Shown here one piece after another: positions 11,627 to 23,929 of a stretch of DNA of 64,000 nt; the stretch's first letter is position 1; each line of letters starts with the position of its first letter. Position numbers and translations under genes: made by a program. The notes under the pieces were generated by a model. It had not been told where the DNA came from, searched no databases, and was given only the letters and a program-made list of their open reading frames with translations. This DNA is from Eucalyptus grandis (lineage: Eukaryota; Streptophyta; Magnoliopsida; Myrtales; Myrtaceae), in the NCBI RefSeq assembly GCF_016545825.1, contig NC_052621.1, positions 10,626,199 to 10,690,198 of the forward strand, written 5' to 3'.

Positions 11627-14190
11627 AGTCATCACAACTTACAACTGGGGGAGACCACCTGCCATCGGTGAACAGAAAGATATTTCGGAGTACTGACACC
11701 AGCAGAGCAATTATTATGTACTCTTTTTGATATGTTGCCTTCGATTTCCCTTTTAGTGTGATGGGCATTACAGTTGATAGCTTGCGGAGAATGTATAGGA
11801 TAGCGATAATGAGGCTATTTTATATCTGACCAGTCACATTAAGTCTTTTTTTCATTCATTGTATCCTCTGATGTTACCATTGTTAATCTGATACTAGTTT
11901 ACGATGAAAAATTATTGTATCTGTACTAGCAATTGCTTTCATCTTTTAATGATTTTCACAGTTGAATTCTGAATCTTTGTTAGCTCGGTGGACTCACGGT
12001 AAATTCTGCAACTGCATTTGTAGTTCCGAGAAAGTCTTGTACTGATAGATCTCATTTAAAGCATATTGTTTTTTCTTCTAACTCAAAAAGCTGATCCTGT
12101 TGAGGAGGCAGCTAGCTTCACATCTCATGCTATCATTATGAACTGCGCTGGTCAGATCGTAAATAATTATGCCCCGACCTTGATCCCCATCCTGAGTAAT
12201 ATAGTCTGGTCGGGAGTCCTCCAAGGAGCTTAAGTTTCTGGTCAGGCCAGTGGGTTTGTGGAGATTGTCCCCACAAAACTCTGTGGACCTTCTCTGAGTA
12301 TCTCCCATTGGGTCGATTTGCTGTTATGGACATAATTGATCAAGAGTGTTGAGAAGAAGAAGGATCCTACTAGAGCAAAGGTCACCGAGTCTGCAGCTGA
12401 GGAGTGTACAAAATAGAGGTTTATCCAGGTATGCTTAGCCCCGAATGTTCTGACAATAGGAATAGATACAGGGGGACTTGGTATTTTCCTCAGTTTTCTT
12501 GGGGCTTGGTTTGCTTATGGTCAATGTGCTGTAAATTTCCTGCTTCCTTTTAGCTGCCATTGCCAGAATAGGGTGTCTCTTAGGACATAGAAGTCTCTAG
12601 TGTTGTATTGGCCCATTGTGTCACCTGAAGTGGCCCAAATTGCGTGGTGTGGATATGCCCAGACATAAATATGAGTGGGTCTTATGGGAAGTAAAGGCCT
12701 TTTCCTCTGGATGTTGCCTACTGGCACATATTGACGATACAACCACGTGAAGAGGAGGGAGAGTGAGATTTTTTTAAGAGGAATGAAAGAGAGGTAGAAA
12801 AAGCCGCCTTAGATGTTCTGTACTTCCAGTCCTTAACTGTGAAACTAGAGGAGTTAGAAAGATTTGTGTAACCGGAGGTTCAATGCCGAGCGGTTCTCGG
12901 AAATACAATTTTGTTTCCCCTCTAGAGGCTTGAAAAGAATGTTTAATATACTACTTTGTTTTTTCTTCCTAGCGAGAATTTCCTTTAGTTGAGGTGTAGC
13001 AGAGGAGATTACACTTACCACATCACGCATTTCTGCAAATCTTTGATGCCGACAAAGGAACTCGTCCTAAATAAAACCATCACAATTTAAGCCAAAAGAA
13101 ATCTTAACGAGTTGAATTTTATGGGAATCTCATTTATGGTTTAGCTGGAATTCTTATGACAGGATGGAGCCAATTGTGGACAATATCTATTTAGCTCATA
13201 AAATTAGAAGCACGACAAGTACTAATAGAAAGATCCGCTGAACTAGGTAGAGAGAGATCGTATCTATATAAAGAGCATGTAGCATGTATTATTTAACTTT
13301 CTTTCATTTTGAATTTATGAAAAATATGTATGGGACTTCAAAGCAGCATAATTAATAGAGGATCCACGTCAGATTTTGTTGATTTGATAAAAGTATAACA
13401 GAAAAGATCAATCAAGCTTGCCATTACTTCGGGATCATGTTACTGTCGCAGGATTAACTTGATCATCGCTCAAGATTAATATCACGTGTCATTAGCAGCA
13501 CAGGAAAAATTAGAACTGTATTAAAAATCTGCACGGTATATGGAAAAATAGATGGATGCTGTGTAAATAAAATTCATTTCTCAGAGGCAAAAAAATGAAG
13601 GGAAGCTCACTCCCTACACGGAGCCCTTATTTGGTTTAACATGAGGTACTTGAAAATGGATGTATCAAATCACATATTATCGCTGTAATGAACCATAAAC
13701 TATTGATGGTTTTGCTTTGCGGACACGGAAAATCGATGATCAATATCCAAGGTCGCTATCGGACATGCCGATAAAGCAAGAATATCTACAAATGTAACAT
13801 CCACAAATATCTCCGAACCTGCAATAAGTTAGCGGTGGAAAGTTAGATCAATCATCCAATTTGCACATGGGGCTGATATTTAGTCGGATTAAGACAAAAG
13901 TAGTTAAGCTCAAATGATTTGGAAACTCATACCTTGGAGACGAGTCTTGTGAATGGCTTATTATGGTGAATCGTTGATCCGATATTTCAGTTTTAGAGGG
14001 CGTGATCATGCATCTCCTGTTGGAATTGGGAGTGTTTTTCATGCCTTTGATTAAACATTGGATAACAATTCAGATGCATCCACAGGTTTCTTGAGAAAAA
14101 GATTATAGGAGATGATGGAACTTCGTAGATGAGGATAGTGGTAAGATTGTGGCTCTAATTGTAATGAGATATTGAGGCGTGAAGCATCAA
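11627..14190. other. Intergenic / 3' flank of PDIL5-1
   Basis: The first 300 bases are probably the 3' UTR of the PDIL5-1 gene. The rest has moderate GC and several stop-riddled open frames, with no domain I recognise, no clear terminal repeats and no RNA gene. Its origin is unexplained. Confidence 0.4.
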
Positions 14191-14213
14191 GGGACGAGAG
14201 CTGTATATAAAGG

Positions 14214-14221
14214 CAAAGAAT
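14214..14221 (+). promoter_or_regulatory. Orphan TATA-box-like promoter
   Basis: TATATAAA lies in the context GCTGTATATAAAGGC, followed about 70 bases on by an ATG (14290) and then a sequence resembling a splice donor (ATG/GTAAGT). No gene body follows, only a local duplication. It may be the detached promoter of a lost or moved gene. Confidence 0.3.
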
Positions 14222-14290
14222 TGGCCACTCTCTTCATTAGTGGATTCACTTGCCTATTTTGCATTCCACGTATTCTCATACCAAGAAATA

Positions 14291-14625
14291 TGATAAATGG
14301 TAAGTTAGGTAAGAATTGTATAATCCACTAATTTGGCAATGCCTATCCTTTGGTCGGTACTTGACTTCTAAGGAATATTCGATGTATTTTTTTTTTGTCG
14401 GTCATATTCGATGTATTGAAACATAGATTAATAACTATTTTTCTTGACTGAAACAGCAGAAGCGGCAATTTGATGGTAGGTTAGGTATGAATCGTATAAT
14501 CCACTAATTTGGCAATGCCTATCCTTTGCCCAATACATAGACTTCTAAGGAATATTTGATGTATGGAAACATAGATTTATAATTATTTTGCTTGACTGGA
14601 ATAGCAGAAACTGTAATTTGATGAT
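14291..14625. repeat. Local direct duplication, two units
   Basis: Unit 1 (14291-14466) and unit 2 (14471-14625) share the phrase ATAATCCACTAATTTGGCAA, followed by TGCCTATCCTTTG, and then GACTTCTAAGGAATATT and GAAACATAGATT in the same order. Small indels separate them, including a T-run and a repeated CATATTCGATGTATT in unit 1. Confidence 0.85.
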
Positions 14626-15059
14626 TGATATTCAATTTCATTATTGGATGTGCTAATAAAATGCGATGTAGCTAAAAGCCATAAAACATTAATACTACTC
14701 TATAAGCACTAGCTTAGTCAATTGTCAATCAAGCTCTGTGATCTCACTTTTATGATGAATAAATGGAGGGAGAAAAATACTTTCCAAAAGCGCCTAGTGA
14801 CAAATTTACGCGAAAGATAGCATGTAATACTAATATAACGAATTAAGAGCAAATGAAAACTACACATCTTTTTGAACAAAGAAAACTAAAAATTTCTTCT
14901 AATTGAGATCTATTTAGTTATTCCTATTGGAGATTTAATATTTTCATTGGCCACAATATTTTTTCTGAAGAATGTCAAAGTTGTTTGCTATTTCTTGTTT
15001 GTAGATTGATCGAAATGTGAAGAGTAGGGGAGATTAAGCTTCTAGATCAGTATGCACAA

Positions 15060-18000
15060 CGAAAACTTTGTGAATTTCACTTATGTTAAGATCAATATAA
15101 GAGGACTGGTTGGTCCTGTTAGACAGGCGGAGATCAGGAACCTCATTAGAGTTAATATACTTTGTTGTGTTGGCATTTTGGAAACGAAGGCTTCTCCTGC
15201 TCAGTTCCCTTCTATTTCAAGTGACCTCGTGCCGGGCTGGATTTGGATTGCTAACTATGAGCATTTTGATAAAGGGAGAATTTGAATCGGTTGGAATCCC
15301 ATGCTGGCTGATTTTACCTCCCTTTCCTTCTCCCCCCAAGCTATACATGGACATTTGAGATGTCTTTCCACTGGTGATTCCTTCTATCTCTTTGTGGTTT
15401 ATGTTGAGCACAACTTCGTGCATCGGCGCCCTCTGTGGCAAGATCTTATTCGCACTAGCTCTTCTCGGATCAGTGCTCCTTGGCTAGTTGCAGGCGATTT
15501 CAATGCCATAAGATTCCCTTCGGATAGGATTGACAGCCTTTCCACTTGGCTTCCATCATACGATGAGCTTGAGGACTTGCGGTATACTGGTTGTAGATTC
15601 TCGTGGGCTACATCCTCCGGGAAAATCGCAAGTAGAGAAAAATTGATAGAGTCCTCATCAATCCTTATTGGAGTAATGTATTCTCATTCTCTAAGGCCTT
15701 GTTCCTCCCGGTTGGAATTTCAGACCATTCCCCAATGGTTGTAAAGATTTTCCCAACTCCAAAGACAAAGAAACCTTTCAAGTTCTTTAACTTTTGGATC
15801 CAACATCCGACCTTTAACTAGATAATCCGCCAAGCCTGGGACACTCCGGTTAGAGGTACGGCCATGTTTATCCTCTATGTCAAATTGAAGCTTGTTAAAG
15901 CTAAGCTCAAGAGCCTTAATAAGGAGTCTTACTCAGATATCTCCGCGAGAACCGCATCAGCTCGTGAAGCTCTTAATGCTGTGCAGGAAGCTTTTCACTT
16001 GGATCCTTTCAATTTGGATCTAGCAGCCAAAGAACGAGAGTGCATTAATACCTTCTCGGACTTACGCCTTCAGGAAGAAAGCTTTTATAAGCATAAATCA
16101 AGAATTAAATGGCTGGAAGAAGAGACCTTAATACCAAATTTTTCCACCACTTGGTGAACAAGAGGCACCTCCTTAATCGAATCATTTTGCTTCGAGATGA
16201 TGTTGGAAATACGGTGCAGGAACCCCCCCTAATCCAGCAGTTGGTTGTTTCTCACTTTCGTGATCTCTTGGCTGCTGCTAATCACAATACCCTACCTTCT
16301 ATTTGTTGGAATTTTGTTTGTTAAAACAAAATGAGTGCCTTTTACTTTGTCCCACATAGAAAAGGTGGGAGTAGGAGGATTAGTTTATTAATGAGGAATT
16401 TCCCTTTTGTAGTTAAAGGAGTGATTAGGTGGGGCTAGACCCCACCATACCACCGCGTCTTGGTGCGCGGATAATTACGCGATTTTGGCATTAATCCATT
16501 GTTATTTATTATTTTATTTTATATTTTAGTTCAAAGGTTGCCTTTTAATTTGAGAATTTCGGAAATGAAATATAAATGAAAATTCGAAATTCTATTTAAA
16601 AAAAAAAGTTATTCAATTTTATTTGTGTCTTTTCAAGACAACCTTTGGAAAATTACTTATTCGGTTTTAATTTATCCGAAAGGATTGCAATTGTTCGTTT
16701 TTCGACTTCTTCCGAAGAGTCGAATGGTTTATCCAACAATTTTCTAAAGACGTGTTTGTTCGCAATTTTCATGAAGAGTTGCAATACTGTTTCATATATA
16801 TACTTGTCATTTTCGGAAAGAAAAGAGTTGTCATTTTCGAGTTCTCTTTCTGAAAAAACAGCAGCCAATTTTTCGATTGTTTCTTAGAGAGACCCTGGAG
16901 AAATACTAGAATTGCTATTTAGTATTCTCATCCGAGACTTTGTTGTATCTGGAGGATTTTTGCCGGTGACCATTAGCAACGTTGTGGGGCAAATAAATCC
17001 TTAAAGAAAGTGATATCACGCCTCAAAGTCCGAGTTGTTTTTACTCGATCCGATTTCATTGTTCAACCCTTTTCTAAAGACATATTTTACCAACACTATT
17101 CATGATATTCGGTCGGTAATCCCTTGTGCACTAGACGACAGTCAAATTCCGCTTCTTTCAAATCCCGTGTCGGAAGTGGAGATTCGAGATTCATTATTCT
17201 CCTTAGCAACTGGAAAAGCACTAAGCCCTGATGGATTTGGAGTGGAATTCTTTTGACATTGCTGGGACATTGTAGGCCCAACGGTTACCTCGGTGGTCTT
17301 GGATTTCTTCAATACATGCGAGCTCCTTAAGGAGTCTAACAACACCATCCTTACTCTTGTGCCGAAGTGCCTGAATGCAACTACGATCAATGACTTCAGA
17401 CCTATTGCTTGTTGCAATACGTGTACAAGTGCATCACGGAGATTATTGCAAACCGTTTGGCTGCTGTTATGCCTAATGTTATTAGCCCTACTCAAAACGC
17501 CTTTGTTAAGGGGAGACGTATAAGCGACAATATTCTGCTAGCCCAAGAGCTCTTTGCTGGGTTCCACTATAAGCCGCATAAACCCAAATGTGCCATAAAG
17601 GTTGATTTCAGGAAGGCCTATGACACCCTTAACTGGGACTTCCTTAAGGTAACTCTCCGAGCTTTTCGGTTTCCACTTCATTTCTCTAGACTTATTATGC
17701 GTTGTGTTCGCTCGCCACACTTTTCTGTTACGCTGAATGGAGAACTCCATGGTTTTTTTCCAAGTGGTAGGGGTATTAGACAAGCAGATCCCATGTCACC
17801 CTACCTATTTACCTTTGTTATGGAGGTGTTTACAAGAATTCTTAATATGCAAACTAGCCACCCCTCATTCCAATATTTCTGGAGGTGCAAGTCGACTAGA
17901 CTTTCCTACTTATTCTTTGCCGATGATGTCCTACTTTTTGCGGAAGCGACTACACCTTCTCTCACTTTATTAAAGGTGGGCATTGACACGTTCTCTCGGT

Positions 18001-19102
18001 GGTCGGGCCTTCATCCGAACCTCCACAAGAGTGAGATATTTTTCAGGGGTTCCCCCTGATTCCCGAAGCACATTCATGTCTCTTTTTGGATTCCAAGAAG
18101 GTTCCTTGCCTTTTCGATACTTGGGAATTCCTATTATTTCCTCCAGACTTCGGAAAGATGACTGCATTACTCTAGTCAACATCATTACTTCGAGGGTGCA
18201 ATCATGGACACAGCGTTTTCTTTCCTTTGCGGGTCGTTTACAACTTACAAGGTCAGTGCTACATTCTGTTCAAGTCTATTGGGCCAATGTTTTCATCCTT
18301 CCAATTTCCTCTTATCTTTTGGAAGAATTGATTATGACTTATGTGCCTTTTGCAATGTCACGCCAGACTCTATCGACCATCTTTTCTTTGATTGTCCTAT
18401 CTCGGCGACTCTTGCATTTTTCTGGGCCAGTAGATGTAATCTTCCTTGGCGTAATAGGTCTTGGGCAGAGAACCTCCTTTGGGCCTTGAAATTCCTGTAT
18501 GGTAAGGATTTTTTCCACTCCATTGCTCGATTTTCTTTTGGGGCCTTGTGGCATTTAATTTGGAAGAAAAGAAATAGTATAATTTTTCGGGGAGAAGCGT
18601 TTGTGGTTTTGGCTTTGAAGAATCATCTTATCAAAGTCGTTAAGGACGAAGTGCTGACCTTCAGTAAGGTACTAGATAACTCAAGAAACATGCGTCCCCA
18701 ACGAGGGTGGGGTTTTGACCCTTTCGTTTTCCACACTAGCCCTAGTCCTCCTCCTTAGTGGTGATGTCTCCGACTCTCTAAGGCGCTTCTCCGGTTTCCG
18801 TCGGGGATCGGCTGTCGGTTCCTGTTCCAGCTATTGCTTTTCTTCTCGCCTTGCTATTACGTGTTGCCACTCCTTGTTGACGGCTCTTTTGTGCCATGGT
18901 GGCATTTTCTGTTTTGTTTTTGCCGGTTGTTTCGGCTATTTTCGTTTGTTTTTTTGTTGTTTTTCTTTTTTCTGGTTCTTTTACTTCAAATCCCTTCCAC
19001 TCATTCTGCCTCTTTGCATTATAAGCGAAAGTTCTTGACGCCGGATCTTTTGTATAATTGGCTAAAGTTTAGTATATTCTTACCTTTACAAAAAAAAAAA
19101 AA
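15060..19102 (+). mobile_element. Degenerate LINE (L1-type non-LTR retrotransposon)
   Basis: ORF2 pieces lie in the expected order. The endonuclease spans about 15075-15760 (INIRGLVGPVRQAEIRNL, ILETKAS, VAGDFNAI, TGCRFSWATS). A linker follows at 15864-16303. Reverse transcriptase spans about 17101-18060 (GKALSPDGF, VDFRKAYDTLNW, RGIRQADPMSPYLF and the catalytic YLFFADD near 17910-17930). A piece at 18060-18330 carries FRYLGIPI. A zf-RVT end lies at about 18310-18700 (CAFCNVTPDSIDHLFFDC). A 13-base A-run at 19090-19102 marks the 3' end. An in-frame stop after HFDKGRI (15285), several frameshifts and a missing stretch between FILPISS and the zinc finger make it non-functional. ORF1 is absent, so it is 5'-truncated. 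It is interrupted by a solo LTR. No target-site duplication was found. Confidence 0.9.
16304..17095 (+). mobile_element. Solo LTR (792 bp) nested in the LINE, TSD CTATT
   Basis: The element starts TGTTGGAATTTTG and ends TTTTACCAACA, giving perfect 6-bp terminal inverted repeats TGTTGG/CCAACA with the canonical TG...CA. It is flanked on both sides by CTATT (16299-16303 and 17096-17100), the 5-bp duplication expected of an LTR-retrotransposon integrase. No internal region, primer site or second LTR is present, so it is the product of LTR-LTR recombination. The start sequence and the GTCCCACAT phrase near 16350 resemble Copia LTRs of plants, but the superfamily is inferred only. Removing the LTR plus one CTATT rejoins the LINE reading frame exactly. 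Confidence 0.93.
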
Positions 19103-19436
19103 TGTAAGACTTTTCAGTGAACACATGACAAGGACTTTTGAGTCATATGTCCTTGTAGACGTAAAACATCATTTTATGCAGCAAGGAAATCAAATCGGTT
19201 TTTTGGAAAGGAATAAAGGAAGCTCCATTAATTTCGTAACGTGGGTGGACAACACCCGATTTGCGGCAAGAAATATGCCTCAAATAACCTCTGCATCAAT
19301 GACCTTTTGACCTTTCTATACCTCTTTATTTCACAAAAAAAGAACAAAGAAGATTGAGAGACTGCAGTCTCCTCAATCTCTTCTTATTTCGCATTAACAG
19401 GCGAAGACTACATTAATTCTGAATTAATCATGAGCG

Positions 19437-20963
19437 CTAATTGGCCTGAACTCCACAGTAGGTCTTGATAAGGCTCTCGGCCTTGATGCGGTTGTCACTA
19501 GAGTCGTAGTAGCAAAGGAAATCGATGTGATTGAAAGGCTTGTATTGCCGTGGGTGTGCTTTGTCGATGAACTCCTCAGGGGTCTCGATCATCCCCGAGA
19601 TGTACGAGAATGTCCCGAGAGAGTATCTCACTTGACTCTCTTCTCTAACTGCCACTCGGTGGTAACAAGCTTTGATCCTCCCATTGCTCCATGCCTGATC
19701 AAGAATGGACCACACAAAATTAGAAATGATTTTAACTTACTTGTGCAAACTAGTGCTAAGAAGAATTTTCACGAGCAAATAAGTGACTCACCACACATGC
19801 ATCACCGGCCATGACCATGAATGTCAAAGCCGAGGGCTCGAAAGTGAACCACTCCCCGTCTTTGGTCCTCACTTCCAAGCCCCTAATGTTGTTCTGGTGC
19901 AAGTAGGACAAAAAGCTCTTGTCTGTATGAGCGATCGGGTTCACGTTAGCGTCAAGGTCTGCTGGTTTTTTGTACTTCAAGAATCGTAGGAGGTACGTGC
20001 AGGATTCGATGTAAGGGTCAAAGCATTTTTCGACACCGTAACTCTCGCAGACCATCCTGAATACTACTTTCTCTATCTCAGCTATGAATTTGCTATAGTC
20101 ATGAACAGTTTTGCTGCAGCCAGAGAAAAACAGAGAAGTTAAACTGGAGTAGTCAAACTTAGCGCACCAACTTTTTATTTTTTTTTAATGTTTTTCTCGA
20201 TGCCCTTGATAAGCTAAAAGCCTGCTGGAGAGCCCAACTCTGGTCATATTTTGTAAACCAAACGCGTTTGTTATGCGAGGCAATAATTTTTATTAGGTTT
20301 ACTACCAAAGCATATAAAAGTTAACATATATACTGAATAACTCGTTTTCTGCATCTCGAATGATTTTGTCTATATGATCAAGCTACGACTTAAGTTTATC
20401 ATACCACTGTAATTTCTCTACGGAGACAAGATGAAGGTGCTCCGTTCATCAAAACATTAGATTAATATGAAGCATATTGATATAAGGTTACAGGATATCG
20501 ATTAAAAGTGATGTTGCAGATGGTAAATAAGCATTCGAGACCTCTTTTATCGAAGTCTCTTATACCTTTAGTATCATACATAAAGGGAGAAAGATCAGTA
20601 CCAGAAGTGGTCATTTCCAGAGGGCCACATGATAGAGGTGAACTTTTCACACTCTTCAAGCTTCTCAGCACCGTCGATGTTCATGCCCTCAAGGAGAGGA
20701 GTCCCGGGGACTTTGGCGATGTAGCCATGGGAAGGCTTGAAGTTGGTGTTCTTGATCTTGGTTTCATGGGGGAGGTCGAAGAGATCCTCGGCGACACTAA
20801 AGACAGTGTCATGAAGGCCAAGAGGGACGTTGGGGTGATCAACGATGAAGCACCCGTGATCCTCAAGAGCCTGCACGATCACTTTGCAAGCTTTCTCCCA
20901 TGAACTTGTCCCCGGTTTCGTGCATTCCTCGGAGAACACTATCACTGGGATTTGGGAAACCAT
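19437..20963 (-). CDS. AOP1-like 2-oxoglutarate/Fe(II)-dependent dioxygenase (3 exons, 313 aa)
   Basis: Exons, in gene order, are 20963-20602, 20113-19792 and 19694-19437, joined at phases 2 and 0 with GT-AG borders. The N-terminal DIOX_N part begins MVSQIPVIVF and contains LFDLPHETK and KPSHGYIAKVPG. The catalytic jelly-roll carries the iron ligands His183 and Asp185 (HTD) and His240 (YHRV), and the 2-oxoglutarate-binding Arg251-x-Ser253 (RYSLGTFS). The phrases ESYGVEK, HTDKSF and GLEVRTKDGEW are typical of the AOP clade. Arabidopsis members modify glucosinolate side chains (AOP2/3), while AOP1 homologues are widespread with uncertain substrates, so the substrate here is unknown. The chosen ATG is the second in frame; an upstream ATG at 21008 would add 15 residues atypical of the family. 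A TATA-like CTTTAAAAGG lies at 21091-21100. Confidence 0.9.
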
Positions 20964-21134
20964 TTTGTTCCGACTATCTCTCTCAGCTCTATACCGCTCA
21001 GACCACACACACCAAGTGCAAAACTCTGTTTTTAAGCTACTCTCTCAAGCGGGTGCTCTTTGCTTGATGAATTGCCACAGCGCGTTTGAGCCTTTTAAAG
21101 GCAACTGAGAGATATTTTAATGTTCTTTTTGTCA

Positions 21135-21831
21135 AACCTGAGGGGCGGCCGAAAACCACCAAAAAAACAAAAAAGGCTGTCCATGTCGTTAGCGGAATAT
21201 TCAACATGGCGATTCTAGTATAGGAGGTCGCATCACCGTACGCCGTACACCATCTTGCGATTGATTCTCAACTTTGACTCACAATAGTCTCGAAGGTCAC
21301 CCTCATAACGGTATGTGTCACTTTTAAGAGTCGGCTTAAAGGGCTGTTTGGTTCAGCATTCCCAAGGCCAGTACGAAAAGCCCTTTAAAAAATTTAAACC
21401 GCTTGGTTCAAAGATTGAAGCCCATACTTGTAACGCTAAAGATTTGGAATGCTCCGGAATGCTGAGGGGGTTTAATGAATTTTTCTTCCAATATTGCCCT
21501 CACCGATAATTGGGTTTTCTTTTACCCTCAAAAATGACTGTTCATCATCTTCCTCGTCTTCCTTGTTTCTTCAAGACCAAAGCTCACGCTGGCGGAGCTC
21601 AACCGGCCGGAGCTGTCCAACCTGAGGGGCGGCCACGAAAACCACAAAAAAAAAAAAAAAAAAAAGTTGTCCATGTCGTTAGCGGAATATTCAACCACCA
21701 CAGCCAGCGCTTCCAGTATAGGAGCCTCCCCCTCGTCGCATCACCGCTATTTTGCACTATCAAAATAAGTGCGATTGATTCTCAACTTCGACTCACAATA
21801 GTCTCGAGGGTCACCCTCATTATGGTATGTG
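21135..21831. repeat. Direct repeat pair upstream of the AOP-like gene
   Basis: Copy 1 (21135-21317) and copy 2 (21619-21831) share AACCTGAGGGGCGGCC, TGTCCATGTCGTTAGCGGAA, TGCGATTGATTCTCAACTT and CCCTCAT with small gaps. About 300 bases lie between them, beginning near GGGCTGTTTGGTTCAGC, a phrase resembling a Tourist/hAT terminal repeat. The copies sit in the AOP 5' flank, so one may be the displaced original promoter segment. Confidence 0.85.
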
Positions 21832-21856
21832 GTCCAAATCGCGAGACAGACAGACA

Positions 21857-21860
<4 letters not shown>

Positions 21861-21887
<27 letters not shown>

Positions 21888-21888
21888 G
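21861..21888. repeat. (GA)n microsatellite
   Basis: An uninterrupted GA run of about 14 units, preceded by three CAGA units. Confidence 0.9.
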
Positions 21889-22616
21889 ACGTAGCATCCA
21901 CGTTACCACAGCTTCGAGTGCAAAAAAGGGTTTGCTTGCTTGTTGCTGGGAGAGTATCCACGTGATGGAAAGGTCAGGCACTGCATAAGGTCACTGAGAT
22001 CTTTTTCTCCATATGGAATTAGTGGTTGAAATATAAAAAGGAGCGACATTCATGACGAAACTAACATCGATGGTTGAGTAATCAAAATCCCAACTCAGAT
22101 TTTAGGCTCCAAATGACTATTCGTAGCAATGGATGGTCTTACGTGTAGGATAAAGCATTTAAGTTATCTACTCATTGGCCATTCGGTCATTATGTGCACG
22201 TTCCAGTCATAAATTTCTACGTTGAATCATTACCAAAATTGAAATTATGTGTACGTGCTAATTGAAGGAATTCATAAGTGGATTCCAATTTCGTGATTTT
22301 GTTAATGCCTCGTTTGGATCCTTTAATGAGGAATCGATAAATGGATTCCCCTTTCATGTACTCTCATTGAATAAAATTAGACTATGTTCCTATCAGGCGG
22401 ATGATAATATTTAAGGTCTTTCGACAAAGTACATCTTGGCCGTTGAACATTCAATGGTTAAGATGTAGTCACCTTTTTAATTTTTCATTTTTTAGCTTTT
22501 TATCTTTCTTCCCTTTCGGTTTTTTTCCCCATCGATCAGCCCCTTTGTTGCTTGCCCGTTACCGGGCCACCGCCAGTCGATCGCTGCCATGAGCCTTCGC
22601 AATCGTGCCTCCATGA

Positions 22617-23184
22617 GCGCGTTTGCGTAACGTTTCTATTCAAAATTGTTCCAGGAAAGAAATAAAAGTGTTTCTCTTCGGAACAATTTTTGACCAAAAC
22701 ACGTGTTTGGTAAACTTGTTCTAAATAAAAATGAATAGAAATACGTTTGGTAGATTTTATATTTTTTTGTTTCTTTTAATTTTTTAATATTTTTATTTTA
22801 TTTTTCATCTTTTCCTTTCTTTTTCTTTTTTTCTTCTTTTGGCTAGTCGCCGACTCTGGCGACCCGCCGACGGCCGACATGCCTCGCCTAGATCCAGCCG
22901 ACGCCGGCCTCGCCTGGGGGCCAGATGACACTGGGCCAGGTTGCCGACCTCGACGGCGTCACCGCCCTTGACGGCCGGTCACCGGCCATGGCCGAGGCCT
23001 TCTGGCGACCGGCCAAAGAAAAGAAGAAGAAAAAAAGAAGAAGAAGAAAAGAAGAAAATAGAGAAGTGTTTCTTCAAAAGTACTTCTGGAGCAAGAAACA
23101 ATTTTTTTTTTGTTTCTCATTTATGTTCTTTTTGTGATCCGAGAACAAAATCTGATTTTGAACAAAAATGCAAACAAACGCTTT
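22617..23184. mobile_element. Nonautonomous DNA transposon, AT-rich arms around a GC-rich core
   Basis: The ends GCGTTTGCG (22617) and CAAACAAACGC (23174-23184) are imperfect inverted repeats. The arms repeat phrases such as CGTTTGGTA, TTGTTCC and GAACAA. The core 22840-23010 is strikingly GC-rich (GCCGACGGCCGAC, CGGTCACCGGCCATGGCC) and bordered by GAAGAAGAAG tracts. The same architecture recurs at 23.9 and 52.15 kb. No transposase is encoded. The target duplication is unclear for this copy. Confidence 0.55.
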
Positions 23185-23620
23185 TTTGTTCTTTTTGTTG
23201 TTCCCAGGAACAAAAAAACAAATTTTATGTTCATAAACAAAAAAAGAAGAAGAATGAAAACATGAGGCCCCATATATCCGAAGGCGTCAACCGCTCCCCT
23301 GCTCAAATCGTCAATTATGCGGCCCTCACCCTCTCCCTTTCTTGGAGCTCGCAACCCATGATGAAACGTCTAACCAAAAAGTTTTAGATGCACAAGCAAA
23401 TATTATTAATTGTAAATGAAATTACCTCATTCAAAAGTTGTCATGAGTACTTTTTTTTTTTTAAATAGAAGGTACAAAATTAAAAAAAAAATTAATGTCT
23501 AAAGTTTATAATGCCAATTTTATCACTAAGCAAAATATAAAATAATTTTCTAGGAGGTTGCGAGTAGTAGTATCCAAACTCTTCGCTATGTCAACATTAT
23601 TAGACATATCAACAGATTAA

Positions 23621-23839
23621 TTACCTTTCCATATTAGCAGATCGATTACCTTCTTGAAAAATGTGATAAATTTTGAACTCAAAATAGGAGTTCAATAGCC
23701 TTATGATACTCTTAAGTAGTGTTGAATTAGTGTCATTCGTTACTCTTTTGAAGTTAACAAGTTGGATGATAATTTTGGAGTCTATCTCAATGATGAGTAC
23801 TTTAGATCTATAGCTTGAAATCATTGGCCAATCAATCAA
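23621..23839 (-). mobile_element. RNase H-like (RVT_3) retroelement fragment
   Basis: The minus-strand frame contains VLIIEIDSKIIIQLVN, then LLKSIIRLL and FEFKIYHIFQEGNRSAN. This matches the order and key residues of the plant RVT_3 RNase H domain that follows the zinc finger in many LINEs (E-x-DS, the HxxREGN-like motif). The fragment is isolated, with no reverse transcriptase nearby. It could derive from a LINE or from a domesticated RNase H-like gene. Confidence 0.6.
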
Positions 23840-23929
23840 TCAAGTAGCTTATGGGTCCCAATGATGGGGGAACTTTCATTCAAACAAGCAGCCCCGATGG
23901 TTAAACTTAAACCTCGTAAGGTCAAACCT

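Noticed and set aside
12078..12742. Frames suggesting a retroelement polyprotein
   Set aside because: No protease, reverse transcriptase, integrase or zinc-knuckle motif could be identified in any frame.
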